From NCBI RefSeq assembly GCF_900176285.1, contig NZ_FWXF01000001.1:251987-315986 (forward strand): a stretch of 64,000 nucleotides of DNA. The letters run 5' to 3'. Source of the stretch: Desulfacinum hydrothermale DSM 13146 (GTDB taxonomy: Bacteria > Desulfobacterota > Syntrophobacteria > Syntrophobacterales > DSM-9756). The position numbers and the translations under genes were made by a program. Positions 17,251-25,481 of the stretch are shown piece after piece. Under the pieces are notes generated by a model. It did no database searches. It saw only the letters and a list, made by a program, of their open reading frames with translations, and had not been told where the DNA came from. Every line of letters begins with the position of its first letter. The stretch's first letter is position 1.

Positions 17251-18513
17251 ATGGCAAACACGGTGACGCAAAGCATCATGGTGGTCGGAGGCGGAATGAG
17301 CGGTCTCAGTGCCGCGATAGAAGCCGCCGAAGCGGGCTACGAGGTCTTCCTGGTGGAGAAGAATCCCTACCTGGGAGGGCGCGTGGCCCAGCTCAACCAA
17401 TACTTCCCCAAGCTGTGTCCGCCTTACTGCGGTCTGGAGATCAACTTCCGCCGGATCAAGGACAATCCCCGGGTGAAGGTCTTCACCATGGCGGAGGTGG
17501 AAAGCATTCGGGGCGTGGAGGGGGACTTCGACGTGGCGGTGAAGGTCCATCCGCGTTATGTGAACGAAAAGTGTACGGCTTGCGGCAAATGCGCCGAGGC
17601 GTGCACCCTGGAGATCGAAAACCCCTTCAACTACGGCATGGACACGGTGAAGGCGGCCTACCTGCCCCACGACATGGCCTTCCCGCTGCGCTACGTGCTG
17701 GACCCGGCGCTGGTCCAGAGCGCCGAGGCCCAGAAGGTGAAAGAGGCCTGCCCCTACGACGCCATCGAGCTGGACATGGCCGAAAAGACGGTGGACCTGA
17801 AGGTGGGAAGCATCGTGTGGGCCACGGGCTGGAAGCCCTACGACATTTCCAAGCTGGACAACTACGGCGGCGGGGCCTACCCCAACGTGATCACCAACGT
17901 GCAGATGGAACGGCTGGCGGCCTGGAACGGCCCCACCCAGGGTAAGATCCTGCGCCCCTCCGACGGCCAGGCGCCCCAGACCGTGGCCTTCGTCCAATGC
18001 GCCGGGTCCCGCGATGAGAACCACTTGCCCTTCTGTTCCGGCATCTGCTGCCTGGCTTCGCTCAAGCAGGCCACCTACGTGCGGGAACAATACCCGGACG
18101 CCACCATCTACTTTTTCTACATCGACGTGCGGGCCACGGACCGGCTGGAAGACTTCGTCACCAAGGTCAAGGAAGACGAAAAGCTCATCTTCTTCAAGGG
18201 CAAGGTGGCCAAGATCACCCAGGACGACGCCACCAAGAATCTGGTCTGTCGCGTGGAAAACACCATGACCGAGGAGCTCCACGAGATCCCGGTGGACCTG
18301 GTGGTGCTGGCCACGGGCATGCAACCGGTGACCTCCGAGGCGCCGCTTCCCACCCCGGTCCCCTACGACGAATACGGCTTCGTGGCGTCCATGGACGCCA
18401 TGCCGGGGATCTACGCGGCGGGAACCACGCGCACCCCCGCCAACGTCGCCGAATGTGTTGCCGACGGCACGGCAGCCGCTCTCAAGGCCATCCAATCCGT
18501 CGTGAGGAGGTAA
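17251..18513 (+). CDS. qmoA: Quinone-interacting membrane-bound oxidoreductase subunit A
   Basis: A 420-aa HdrA-like flavoprotein of the Qmo complex, which passes electrons between menaquinone and APS reductase in sulfate reducers. The FAD fold is at the N-terminus (VVGGGMSGLSAA, about 11-22). One cluster motif CTACGKCAEAC holds Cys108, 111, 114 and 118. A CPPYCG motif near 56 and FCSGICCLASLKQA further down match QmoA. The start at 17251 is preferred over an ATG at 17245 because AGGAGG (17239-17244) would abut the latter. The stop is 4 nt before qmoB. No aprAB or sat genes are within this window, unlike in many sulfate reducers. Confidence 0.95.
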   Translation: MANTVTQSIMVVGGGMSGLSAAIEAAEAGYEVFLVEKNPYLGGRVAQLNQYFPKLCPPYCGLEINFRRIKDNPRVKVFTMAEVESIRGVEGDFDVAVKVHPRYVNEKCTACGKCAEACTLEIENPFNYGMDTVKAAYLPHDMAFPLRYVLDPALVQSAEAQKVKEACPYDAIELDMAEKTVDLKVGSIVWATGWKPYDISKLDNYGGGAYPNVITNVQMERLAAWNGPTQGKILRPSDGQAPQTVAFVQCAGSRDENHLPFCSGICCLASLKQATYVREQYPDATIYFFYIDVRATDRLEDFVTKVKEDEKLIFFKGKVAKITQDDATKNLVCRVENTMTEELHEIPVDLVVLATGMQPVTSEAPLPTPVPYDEYGFVASMDAMPGIYAAGTTRTPANVAECVADGTAAALKAIQSVVRR

Positions 18514-18517
18514 CTCA

Positions 18518-20758
18518 ATGGAGAAGAAACTCGCCACCTATATCTGTACGGGATGCGGCATCGGAGATGCCCTGGACATAGATCAGCTGGCCGGAGTGGC
18601 CCAGAAGGAATGCAAGGTGCCGGTTGTGAAGACCCACGCCTGCCTGTGCAGCCAGGAAGGGGTGGATCTGATCAAGGCGGACATGGAAGCCGAAGGCGTC
18701 AATGCGCTCATGATCGCCGCCTGTTCCCCCCGGGTCATGTACGATGTCTTCCGCTTCGACGGCTGCATCGTGGACCGGGTGAACCTGCGTGAACAGGTGG
18801 TCTGGTGCCAGAAGCCCGGCGATGAAGACACCCAGATGATGGCCGAGGACTACGTGCGCATGTCCACGGCCAAGATCAAGAAGATGGATCTGCCGGAGCC
18901 CTACCAGCCGGAAGAGGAGATTTCCAAGGACATCCTGATCGTGGGGGGCGGCCTGGCGGGTCTCACCGCGGCCAAGGAAGTGTCCAAGGCCGGCTACAAG
19001 GCCGTGCTGGTGGAAAAGGAAAAGGAACTGGGCGGCTTCCAGAAGAAGGTGGCCAAGATCGCCACCTTCCCCTACAAGGATCTCAAGGACAACGACGTGG
19101 CTGCCCTGATCCAGGAAGTGACCTCGGATGCCAACGTGACCGTCTACACCGGCGCCAAGGTGGAAAAGACGGCGGGCGGACCGGGCCTTTTCCAGGTCAC
19201 CATCTCCCAGAACGGGACCAAGGCGGAACACAAGGTGGGCGCCATCGTCATGGCCGCCGGCTGGAAACCCTACGACCCCGCCCAACTGGATCCCAAGCTG
19301 GGCTTCGGCCAGTCGCCCGACGTGATCACCAACGTCCTGTTCGAGGAGATGGCGCAGGGCGGCGGCCTGAAGCGGCCCAGCGACGGCAAGGACGTGACGA
19401 ACGTGGCCTTTTTGCAGTGCGCCGGCCAGCGCGATCCGGAGCGGCTTCCCTACTGTTCGTCCACCTGCTGCATCACCAGCTTGAAGCAGGCCCTCTTCAT
19501 CAAGCAAAACAACCCGGACGCCAACGTCTTCATCGTCTTCAAGGAGATGCGCACCCCGGGCCAGGCCGAGGATCTCTATCGCCGGGCCCAGGAAGAAGGG
19601 GTCATCTTTATCCGCTGCCAGGACCCCGAGGTGAAGGTCATGGGCTCGGCGGTGACGGTGGAGGCCCTGGACGAGCTGCTGGGTGAAACGGTGGTGCTGG
19701 AGAACCTGGATCTGGTGGTGCTGGCCACCGGCATGGTGCCCGTGACCGCCTTCGGCGAAGACTACGCGGTGGTGCGCGCCCGCATGGAGCAGCAGGAAGG
19801 CGAAGAGAAGAAGGAAGAAGAGGAGTTGGAGGTGCCCCAGGACGCCATCCTGGTCTCCGACATCCTCAACCTGGAATACCGCCAGGGCCCGGAACTTCCG
19901 GGCCTGAAGCACGGCTTTCCGGATTCGCACTTCATCTGTTTCCCTTACGAAACACGGCGGACCGGCATCTACGCGGCCGGCTGCGTGCGTCGGCCCATGG
20001 GCGTGGCCGCCGCCCTGGAAGACGGGGCCGGAGCGGCCCTCAAGGCGATCCAGTGCGTGGAGATGGTGAGCCAGGGCAAGGCGGTGCATCCGCGCGCCGG
20101 CGACATGAGCTTTCCGGAATTCTTCATGCAACGCTGCACCCAATGCAAGCGCTGTACGGAGGAATGTCCCTTCGGGGCCATCAACGAAGACGAAAAGGGC
20201 AATCCGCTGCCCCAGCCCACCCGGTGCCGCCGCTGCGGCGTGTGCATGGGCGCGTGTCCGGAGCGGATCATCTCGTTCAAGAACTACTCCGTGGGCATGA
20301 TCGGCGACATGATCAAGAACATGGAGGTTCCGGAAGAAGACGAGGAAAAACCCCGGATCCTGGTGCTGGCGTGCGAAAACGACGCCTATCCGGCCCTGGA
20401 CATGGCCGGGCTGCGTCGCATGAACTACAACCCCTGGGTGCGGGTGATCCCCATGCGCTGCCTGGGGTCCATGAACCTGATCTTCATCGCCGACGCCCTT
20501 TCCAGCGGCATCGACGGCGTGCTCCTCCTGGGCTGCAAGTACGGCGACGACTACCAGTGCCACTTCGTCAAGGGCTCCGAGCTGGCCAACATCCGGCTGG
20601 GCAAGATCAAGGAGACCCTGGACCGGCTGGTGCTGGAATCGGATCGCGTGCGCTTCGAGACCATCGCCATCACGGACTACGACAAACTGCCGCAGCTCCT
20701 GGACGACTTCGCCGAAACCCTGGAGGAAGTGGGTCCGAACCCCTACAAGGACTTCTAG
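18518..20758 (+). CDS. qmoB: Quinone-interacting membrane-bound oxidoreductase subunit B
   Basis: A 746-aa HdrA-like flavoprotein fused to an MvhD-like domain. The N-terminus has cysteines (YICTGCGIGD, HACLCSQEG). The FAD fold is IVGGGLAGLTAAKE near 141. Two ferredoxin motifs are CTQCKRCTEEC (near 538) and CRRCGVCMGAC (near 569). The last 140 residues form the MvhD-type domain (ILVLACENDAYPALDMAG ... MRCLGSMN), thought to relay electrons. A Glu/Lys-rich linker (GEEKKEEEELE) separates parts of the flavin domain. It is tightly coupled to qmoA. A GC hairpin follows before qmoC. Confidence 0.95.
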   Translation: MEKKLATYICTGCGIGDALDIDQLAGVAQKECKVPVVKTHACLCSQEGVDLIKADMEAEGVNALMIAACSPRVMYDVFRFDGCIVDRVNLREQVVWCQKPGDEDTQMMAEDYVRMSTAKIKKMDLPEPYQPEEEISKDILIVGGGLAGLTAAKEVSKAGYKAVLVEKEKELGGFQKKVAKIATFPYKDLKDNDVAALIQEVTSDANVTVYTGAKVEKTAGGPGLFQVTISQNGTKAEHKVGAIVMAAGWKPYDPAQLDPKLGFGQSPDVITNVLFEEMAQGGGLKRPSDGKDVTNVAFLQCAGQRDPERLPYCSSTCCITSLKQALFIKQNNPDANVFIVFKEMRTPGQAEDLYRRAQEEGVIFIRCQDPEVKVMGSAVTVEALDELLGETVVLENLDLVVLATGMVPVTAFGEDYAVVRARMEQQEGEEKKEEEELEVPQDAILVSDILNLEYRQGPELPGLKHGFPDSHFICFPYETRRTGIYAAGCVRRPMGVAAALEDGAGAALKAIQCVEMVSQGKAVHPRAGDMSFPEFFMQRCTQCKRCTEECPFGAINEDEKGNPLPQPTRCRRCGVCMGACPERIISFKNYSVGMIGDMIKNMEVPEEDEEKPRILVLACENDAYPALDMAGLRRMNYNPWVRVIPMRCLGSMNLIFIADALSSGIDGVLLLGCKYGDDYQCHFVKGSELANIRLGKIKETLDRLVLESDRVRFETIAITDYDKLPQLLDDFAETLEEVGPNPYKDF

Positions 20759-20774
20759 AACCCGGCGAGACGGC

Positions 20775-20802
20775 GGCCGCCCCCACCGGGGCGGCCCCTT
20801 TT
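20775..20802 (+). terminator. Hairpin between qmoB and qmoC (attenuator or processing site)
   Basis: GGCCGCCCC / GGGGCGGCC (20775-20783, 20788-20796), CACC loop, then CCTTTT. The T tract is short, so partial termination or mRNA stabilisation, giving unequal subunit ratios, is more likely than a full stop. Confidence 0.6.
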
Positions 20803-20862
20803 CACCCCAAGCATGGAACGGTCCATCCGATTGGGATTTGACCAGAACGAGGAGGCCTGAGG

Positions 20863-22077
20863 ATGAGTATCAAGGTGGATCCGAACTTGATGAAGGATCT
20901 GAAGCACTTCGGGCTCAAGGACGCCAGCAAGTGCTTCCACTGTGGAAACTGCACCGCCGTGTGCCCCCTTTCGGAAACGGGCACGCCCTTTCCCCGTAAG
21001 CTCGTGAAATACGCCCAGATGGGCCTGAAGGACAAGATCCTCCAGTCCAGCGAGCCGTGGCTGTGCTACTACTGCGGCGAATGTTCCGACCGGTGCCCGC
21101 GCGGTGCCGACCCGGGTGAGACCATGATGGTCATGCGCCGCTACCTCACCAGCCAGTACGACTGGACGGGATTTTCCCGCCGGTTCTACACGTCGGAAAA
21201 GTTCGAGACCATGGCCGTGGTGGCCGTGGGGCTCTTCGTGGGCCTGCTCATGCTGCTCTTCGCCCAGGAGTTCGACTGGCAAAACGCTTCGTTGGAGAAG
21301 GCCTGGCCGGCCGCCGGCATGGAGATCGCCGACCTGATCATGGCGGCGATCCTGTCCTTCTTCCTCCTGTCCAACGTGTGGCGTTTCATGAAGTTCACCA
21401 TGGGTGATCTGCTCACCAAGATCCCCCTGCGGATCTACGCCTCCGAAGCCAAACAATTGGTCCTTCACTTCCTCACCCAGAAGCGCTGGGCCAAGTGCGA
21501 AGACCGCACCCAGTGGATCATCCACCTGCTCATCATGACCGGATACACCACGGCCTTCATCCTGGTGGCGGTGCTGCTGTGCGGCGGTCTGGAAGTGATC
21601 GGCCTCAACTGGGATCCCCTGCGCTTCCAACGGCCCTTTGATCCCACGACGGGCCGCGACATGGTCTATCCCTTCTTCCATCCCATCCGGCTGCTGGGCT
21701 ACTACGCGACCATCTCCGTGCTCATCGGCGCCACCTACGCGCTGCTGGGACGGTCGCGCCGGAGCAAGACCCCTTACAAGAATTCCCACGGCACCGACTG
21801 GATGTTCCTGGTCCTTCTGGAACTCACGGTGATCACGGGAATCGCTGTGCACATCCTGCGGATCATGAACATCCCCTTCGCCCTGTACGCCCTCTATATC
21901 ATCCACCTCATGGTGGCCGTGCCCATGCTGGTGCTGGAAGTGCCGTTCGCCAAGTGGGCCCACTTGGCCTACCGGCCCATGGCGGCCTACCTCAAGGGCG
22001 TGAAGGAAACGTACTACGCCGAGTTGGAAGGGAAGAAGGCGGAGGCTCCGGCACAGGCCGAGGCCGAAGCGGTCTAG
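20863..22077 (+). CDS. qmoC: Quinone-interacting membrane-bound oxidoreductase subunit C
   Basis: A 404-aa fusion of an HdrC-like ferredoxin part and a NarI/HdrE-like cytochrome b membrane part. The two cluster motifs are CFHCGNCTAVC (Cys25 onward) and CYYCGECSDRC (about Cys68 onward). Several transmembrane helices (MAVVAVGLFVGLLMLLF, IIHLLIMTGYTTAFILVAV, FLVLLELTVITGIAVHIL) carry histidines that could bind heme b and react with menaquinol. AGGAGG lies 8 nt before the ATG. The TAG stop lies inside the first bases of repeat copy A. The operon's terminator is 270 nt further on. Confidence 0.95.
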   Translation: MSIKVDPNLMKDLKHFGLKDASKCFHCGNCTAVCPLSETGTPFPRKLVKYAQMGLKDKILQSSEPWLCYYCGECSDRCPRGADPGETMMVMRRYLTSQYDWTGFSRRFYTSEKFETMAVVAVGLFVGLLMLLFAQEFDWQNASLEKAWPAAGMEIADLIMAAILSFFLLSNVWRFMKFTMGDLLTKIPLRIYASEAKQLVLHFLTQKRWAKCEDRTQWIIHLLIMTGYTTAFILVAVLLCGGLEVIGLNWDPLRFQRPFDPTTGRDMVYPFFHPIRLLGYYATISVLIGATYALLGRSRRSKTPYKNSHGTDWMFLVLLELTVITGIAVHILRIMNIPFALYALYIIHLMVAVPMLVLEVPFAKWAHLAYRPMAAYLKGVKETYYAELEGKKAEAPAQAEAEAV

Positions 22078-22290
22078 GAGCCTGTCTGAGAACGTCCAGG
22101 CTGCTCCTTCTTGTACGGACGGAAGGTTGGAACTCCCAGGCGGGCCCTTGCCGCCGGCCTGGTCGTGAAGCGGTAGGGGCGGGCTTCGAACCCGCCCCAC
22201 CAAGGCTCAAAAAGAGCCACTGCGCACATTGAAATTTCAACCAGAAACCTCCCGAAAGGCTGAAAGGCCGTTTTCGGACAGGCTCCTAAG
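22075..22290 (-). repeat. Dispersed MITE/REP-like repeat, copy A
   Basis: A 216-bp element bounded by imperfect inverted termini TAGGAGCCTGTCTGA (left) and TCGGACAGGCTCCTAA (right). The central hairpin has arms GGGGCGGG (22176-22183) and CCCGCCCC (22191-22198). Read on the minus strand, it aligns along its length with copies B (3010) and C (56515), including the shared blocks GTTGAAAT, ACAAGAAGG and GACGGAAGGTT. It starts within the qmoC stop codon and forms most of the operon's 3' untranslated region. Confidence 0.85.
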
Positions 22291-22343
22291 GTTCAGGGCC
22301 CTGCCAAGGGAGCAGCGAAAAAAGAACCGGAGACTTGGAAACA

Positions 22344-22379
22344 TGCCGGGACGGCCGCCGCCGTCTCGGCAGTTTTTTT
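22344..22379 (+). terminator. Rho-independent terminator of the qmo operon
   Basis: TGCCGGGACGG (22344-22354) pairs with CCGTCTCGGCA (22361-22371) with one mismatch, followed by GTTTTTTT. Confidence 0.88.
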
Positions 22380-22387
22380 CTCACCCC

Positions 22388-23830
22388 TCATGGCTTCCCC
22401 CTTCCCGTTTCCGCTTCCAAGAAGGCCCGGTTGGGCACGAACATCTTGCCGGGGTTCAGGATGTTGTTGGGATCCAAAGCGTGCTTGATCCGCACCATGG
22501 CGTCCAGGGCCCCGGGATGCACCTCCCACTGGAAGAAGGGGCTTTTGGCGATGCCGATCCCGTGTTCACCGGAGATCGTCCCACCCAGTCTGAGCACTTC
22601 CCGGAAAAGTTCCTCCACGGCCTGCTGCGCCCGGGCCATCTCGTGACGATCGGAGCGGTCCACCATGATGTTGGTGTGGATGTTGCCATCCCCGGCGTGA
22701 CCGAAGCTGACGATGATGAGATCGTGCCTGCGGGCCAGCTCCCGGTTGAAGCGGATGAGATCGGGGATGCGCGATCGGGGGACCGTCACGTCCTCATTGA
22801 TCTTTCCGGGCCGGATGCGCCGAAGCGCGGGAGAGATGGCGCGGCGGGCGGCCCACAGCCGCTCCCGGGATGCGGGATCGCGGGCCGTTTCCACGTCTTG
22901 AGCGCCCATGCGCCGGCAGATGTCTTCGATGCGGCGCGCCTGCTCGTCCACCACGGCCTCCGGGCCGTCCACCTCCAGGATGAGCAAGGCGTGCGCCTGC
23001 ACCGGGAGCCCCGCCTGCACGTGGGCCTCCACGGCCTCCAGGGTGGCCTGATCCAGCAGCTCCAAGCAGGTGGGAAGAATCCGGGCCCGCAGCACGGCCG
23101 TCACGGTTCGGCTCGCCTGGTCGATTTGCGGAAAGACGACTGCCAGGGTGCGCACCGTCTCGGGGGCCGGAACGAGGCGCAGGACCACCCGGGTGATGAC
23201 CCCCAGGGTGCCTTCGGATCCCACCAGCAGGCGGGTGAGGTCGTAGCCCACCACGCCCTTCATGGTGCGGGTCCCCGTGGTGATGACCTCTCCGGTGGGA
23301 AGCACCGCCTCCAGGCCCAGCACGTAGTCGCGGGTGACCCCGTATTTCACGGCCCGGGGCCCGCCGGCGCAGGTGGCCACGTTGCCTCCCAGGGTGGAAA
23401 AGGAAAGGCTGGCCGGATCGGGGGGATAGAGGAGCCCGTGGCGGGCCGCTTCCTGCTGGAGGCGTCCTGTGACCACGGCCGGTTCCACCACGGCGATCAT
23501 GTCGTCCGGGTCCAGTTCCAGGATGCGGTTGAGCCGGGTGAGGGCCAGCACCAGGCCGCCCCGGTCCGGGACGGCGCCGCCCACCATGCCGCTTCCGGCT
23601 CCGCGTGGATAGACGGGAAAGCCGTACCGGTTGGCGAGCCCAAGGATTTGGGAGATCTGGCGGGCGTTGGCGGGAAGGACCACGGCTTCGGGCAAAGCGG
23701 ACAGCTTGCTGGCGTCGAAGCTGTAGGCCAGCCGGTCTTCCGGGGCCGTGAGCACGTGTTCCGGCCCGCAGATCCGCCTGAGCTCCTCCACGGGCAGTGG
23801 GGTTTCAGATCGGGATTCTTTCCATGCCAT
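22388..23830 (-). CDS. FAD-linked oxidase, GlcD/D-lactate dehydrogenase family
   Basis: A 480-aa flavoprotein oxidising 2-hydroxy acids such as glycolate or D-lactate. The FAD-binding PCMH domain is in residues 45-225 (YPRGAGSGMVGGAVP, PDPASLSFSTLGGNVATCAGG, GYDLTRLLVGSEGTLGVIT). The C-terminal substrate domain contains SFGHAGDGNIHTNIM and GTISGEHGIGIAKSPF, with catalytic His residues. Length is standard for GlcD (about 460-500). A partner iron-sulfur subunit (GlcF/LldE) is not adjacent. It converges on the qmo terminator and is divergent from the polymerase cassette. The ribosome binding site is weak. Confidence 0.92.
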   Translation of the reverse strand: MAWKESRSETPLPVEELRRICGPEHVLTAPEDRLAYSFDASKLSALPEAVVLPANARQISQILGLANRYGFPVYPRGAGSGMVGGAVPDRGGLVLALTRLNRILELDPDDMIAVVEPAVVTGRLQQEAARHGLLYPPDPASLSFSTLGGNVATCAGGPRAVKYGVTRDYVLGLEAVLPTGEVITTGTRTMKGVVGYDLTRLLVGSEGTLGVITRVVLRLVPAPETVRTLAVVFPQIDQASRTVTAVLRARILPTCLELLDQATLEAVEAHVQAGLPVQAHALLILEVDGPEAVVDEQARRIEDICRRMGAQDVETARDPASRERLWAARRAISPALRRIRPGKINEDVTVPRSRIPDLIRFNRELARRHDLIIVSFGHAGDGNIHTNIMVDRSDRHEMARAQQAVEELFREVLRLGGTISGEHGIGIAKSPFFQWEVHPGALDAMVRIKHALDPNNILNPGKMFVPNRAFLEAETGRGKP

Positions 23831-24129
23831 GTTCAGGGTGCCTTTCGCCCCTATTCTAACCGCTTCCGGGAAAAAATGGGTTCTTCCGAAAAAAACGATA
23901 CCTGGCGCGTGCCTGAGAAATCATGGGGGAACGCCGCCTGCTCGAAAGGGACCGTGCCAGCGGGGGAGGTCCGGACCCTGTCCCCGTCGATCCTGTACCC
24001 TGCGGCCTGGAGGGCATCGCCTGGCGGACCACAGAATACGTCGGCCCGTGGGACGTCTTCAAGGCTTGGTTGAATGGAAGTCCAAGCCAGCGCCCGGCGG
24101 TCGCCGCGGGGGAGAGGGCTTGGGGTCCC

Positions 24130-24159
24130 TTGACTTTCACCTTCTATTCACCTTATGAT
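24130..24159 (+). promoter_or_regulatory. Promoter of the ImuB-like/DnaE cassette with internal direct repeats
   Basis: TTGACT (24130-24135), an 18-bp spacer and TATGAT (24154-24159). Within the spacer and overlapping the -10 are two TTCACCTT copies 11 bp apart, one helical turn, which could be a repressor site. I find no LexA box of the E. coli, Bacillus or Geobacter type. The remainder of the 23831-24206 gap shows no gene. Confidence 0.5.
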
Positions 24160-24206
24160 CCCTCCACCAAGGCCCCCGCAAGGGGAGCTTCAGAGGGGAG
24201 GCATCG

Positions 24207-25373
24207 GTGGAACGAACCATCCTGCACATCCAGGTGCCGGACTTTTGCGCGGTGCTGGAAGCATTGCGGGATCCGTCCCGGGCGCACCGCCCCCTGGCGG
24301 TGGCGGACCCGACGGCGCGGTCCGTGGTGCAGGCGGTGAACCACCTGGCCCGCCGGGAAGGAATCCGGGAGGGAATGCCCCTGGCCAAGGCCCGGCGCCG
24401 GTGCCGCGGCCTGCAGGTGGTGCCGTGCGACCGGTCCTTCTACAAGCGGGCCCATGACCTGGTTGCCCGGGACCTGGCCGCCTTTTCCCCTCTGGTGGAG
24501 GGGGCCGTCCTGGGCCGTTTTTTCGTGGATCTCACGGGAACGCGTCGCCTGTGGGGCCCGGCCACGGACACGGCCTGCCGGCTGGAAGATGAGCTCTTGG
24601 CGCGCCGCCGGCTGGCGGCCCGGGCCGGGGTGGCTCCCAACAAGCTGGTGAGCCAAGCGGCGGCGGCCTGCGTGGACGTGGGGGACGTGAGTCGGGTCTT
24701 TCCCGGGGGGGAAAGGGCCTTTCTGGAGGGGCTTCCCGTGACGGCGCTTCCCGGCATCGGTCCCGGAACGGCCTCCATCCTGGGTGAGCTCAATGTCCGC
24801 CGGGTGGGAGAACTGGCCGGACTGGCCCCGGCGCACCTCTTTCCCGTTTTCGGTCGCCGGGCCGAACGTCTGATCCGGCTGGCCCGGGGCGAAGACCCGC
24901 TTCCCGTGGTGCCCTTGGAAAGGAAGGCCCGGCTGGAGGTGGCGAGGGCGCTTCCGGCGGACGAAATCGACCGGGGCCGGCTGGAGATCTTTCTCTTCCA
25001 CATGGTGGAGGAGGCGGGCTGGGTCCTGAGACGCCAAAACCGCGTGCCGGGCAGGGTGCGGATCGTGGTCGGCCATGCCGACGGGGTGGAGCGCACCGCC
25101 ACCCGCCGCCTTCCCGACTGGAACCAGATCCTGGACCGGGTGCTCTTCGGTGTGGTCCGGGATCTGTTTCGCAAGGTGGCGGTGCGCCGGGTGGCGGTGC
25201 GAAAGATGGCCGTGGAGTGGTTGGATCTGCGCATGCCGTTGGGCCAGCTTTGCCTCTTTTCGGACCGCCGGGTGGACCTGGCCCGGGAGCGGCGGATTCA
25301 GGCCGCCCTGGACGCCGTGCGAAGCCGGTTCGGGCGAAGCGCCGTGCGTTGGGGCCTGGCCGGGGAGGGGTGA
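24207..25373 (+). CDS. ImuB-like, catalytically degenerate Y-family DNA polymerase
   Basis: A 388-aa protein with the Y-family palm, fingers and little-finger layout. The helix-hairpin-helix is recognisable (LPGIGPGTASILGELNVRRVGELAGL, about 180-205) and the little finger follows. The catalytic carboxylates are gone: the usual H-x-D-x-D opening is HIQVPDF (Gln9, Pro11) and the usual D-E before FLDLTG is Gly103-Arg104 (VLGRFFVDLTG). ImuB proteins show this same loss and act as adaptors joining the clamp to DnaE2. A GTG start is supported by AGGGGAGG 5 nt upstream. It is followed by a DnaE-type gene. No ImuA lies nearby. DinB-type activity is unlikely. Confidence 0.85.
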   Translation: MERTILHIQVPDFCAVLEALRDPSRAHRPLAVADPTARSVVQAVNHLARREGIREGMPLAKARRRCRGLQVVPCDRSFYKRAHDLVARDLAAFSPLVEGAVLGRFFVDLTGTRRLWGPATDTACRLEDELLARRRLAARAGVAPNKLVSQAAAACVDVGDVSRVFPGGERAFLEGLPVTALPGIGPGTASILGELNVRRVGELAGLAPAHLFPVFGRRAERLIRLARGEDPLPVVPLERKARLEVARALPADEIDRGRLEIFLFHMVEEAGWVLRRQNRVPGRVRIVVGHADGVERTATRRLPDWNQILDRVLFGVVRDLFRKVAVRRVAVRKMAVEWLDLRMPLGQLCLFSDRRVDLARERRIQAALDAVRSRFGRSAVRWGLAGEG

Positions 25374-25481
25374 GCCGTTGACCCCACGGGAGAGGGCGCC
25401 GAGGCGGCGTCCCGATCGGAAGAGGTTTTTTCTGCGTCTCCTTGGTGCCACGCAAAGCGGGTGGACCCAAAAGGGCGGGCG

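Noticed and set aside
18515-20563. Long minus-strand frame opposite qmoB
   Set aside because: Antisense shadow of qmoB; His-rich with no family resemblance.
22075-22290. Insertion sequence with transposase at the repeat copies
   Set aside because: None of the copies holds an ORF beyond chance length; they are non-autonomous at best.
23831-24206. LexA-binding site upstream of the ImuB-like gene
   Set aside because: No match to the E. coli, Bacillus or Geobacter LexA consensus by eye; only the TTCACCTT direct repeats remain as candidates.
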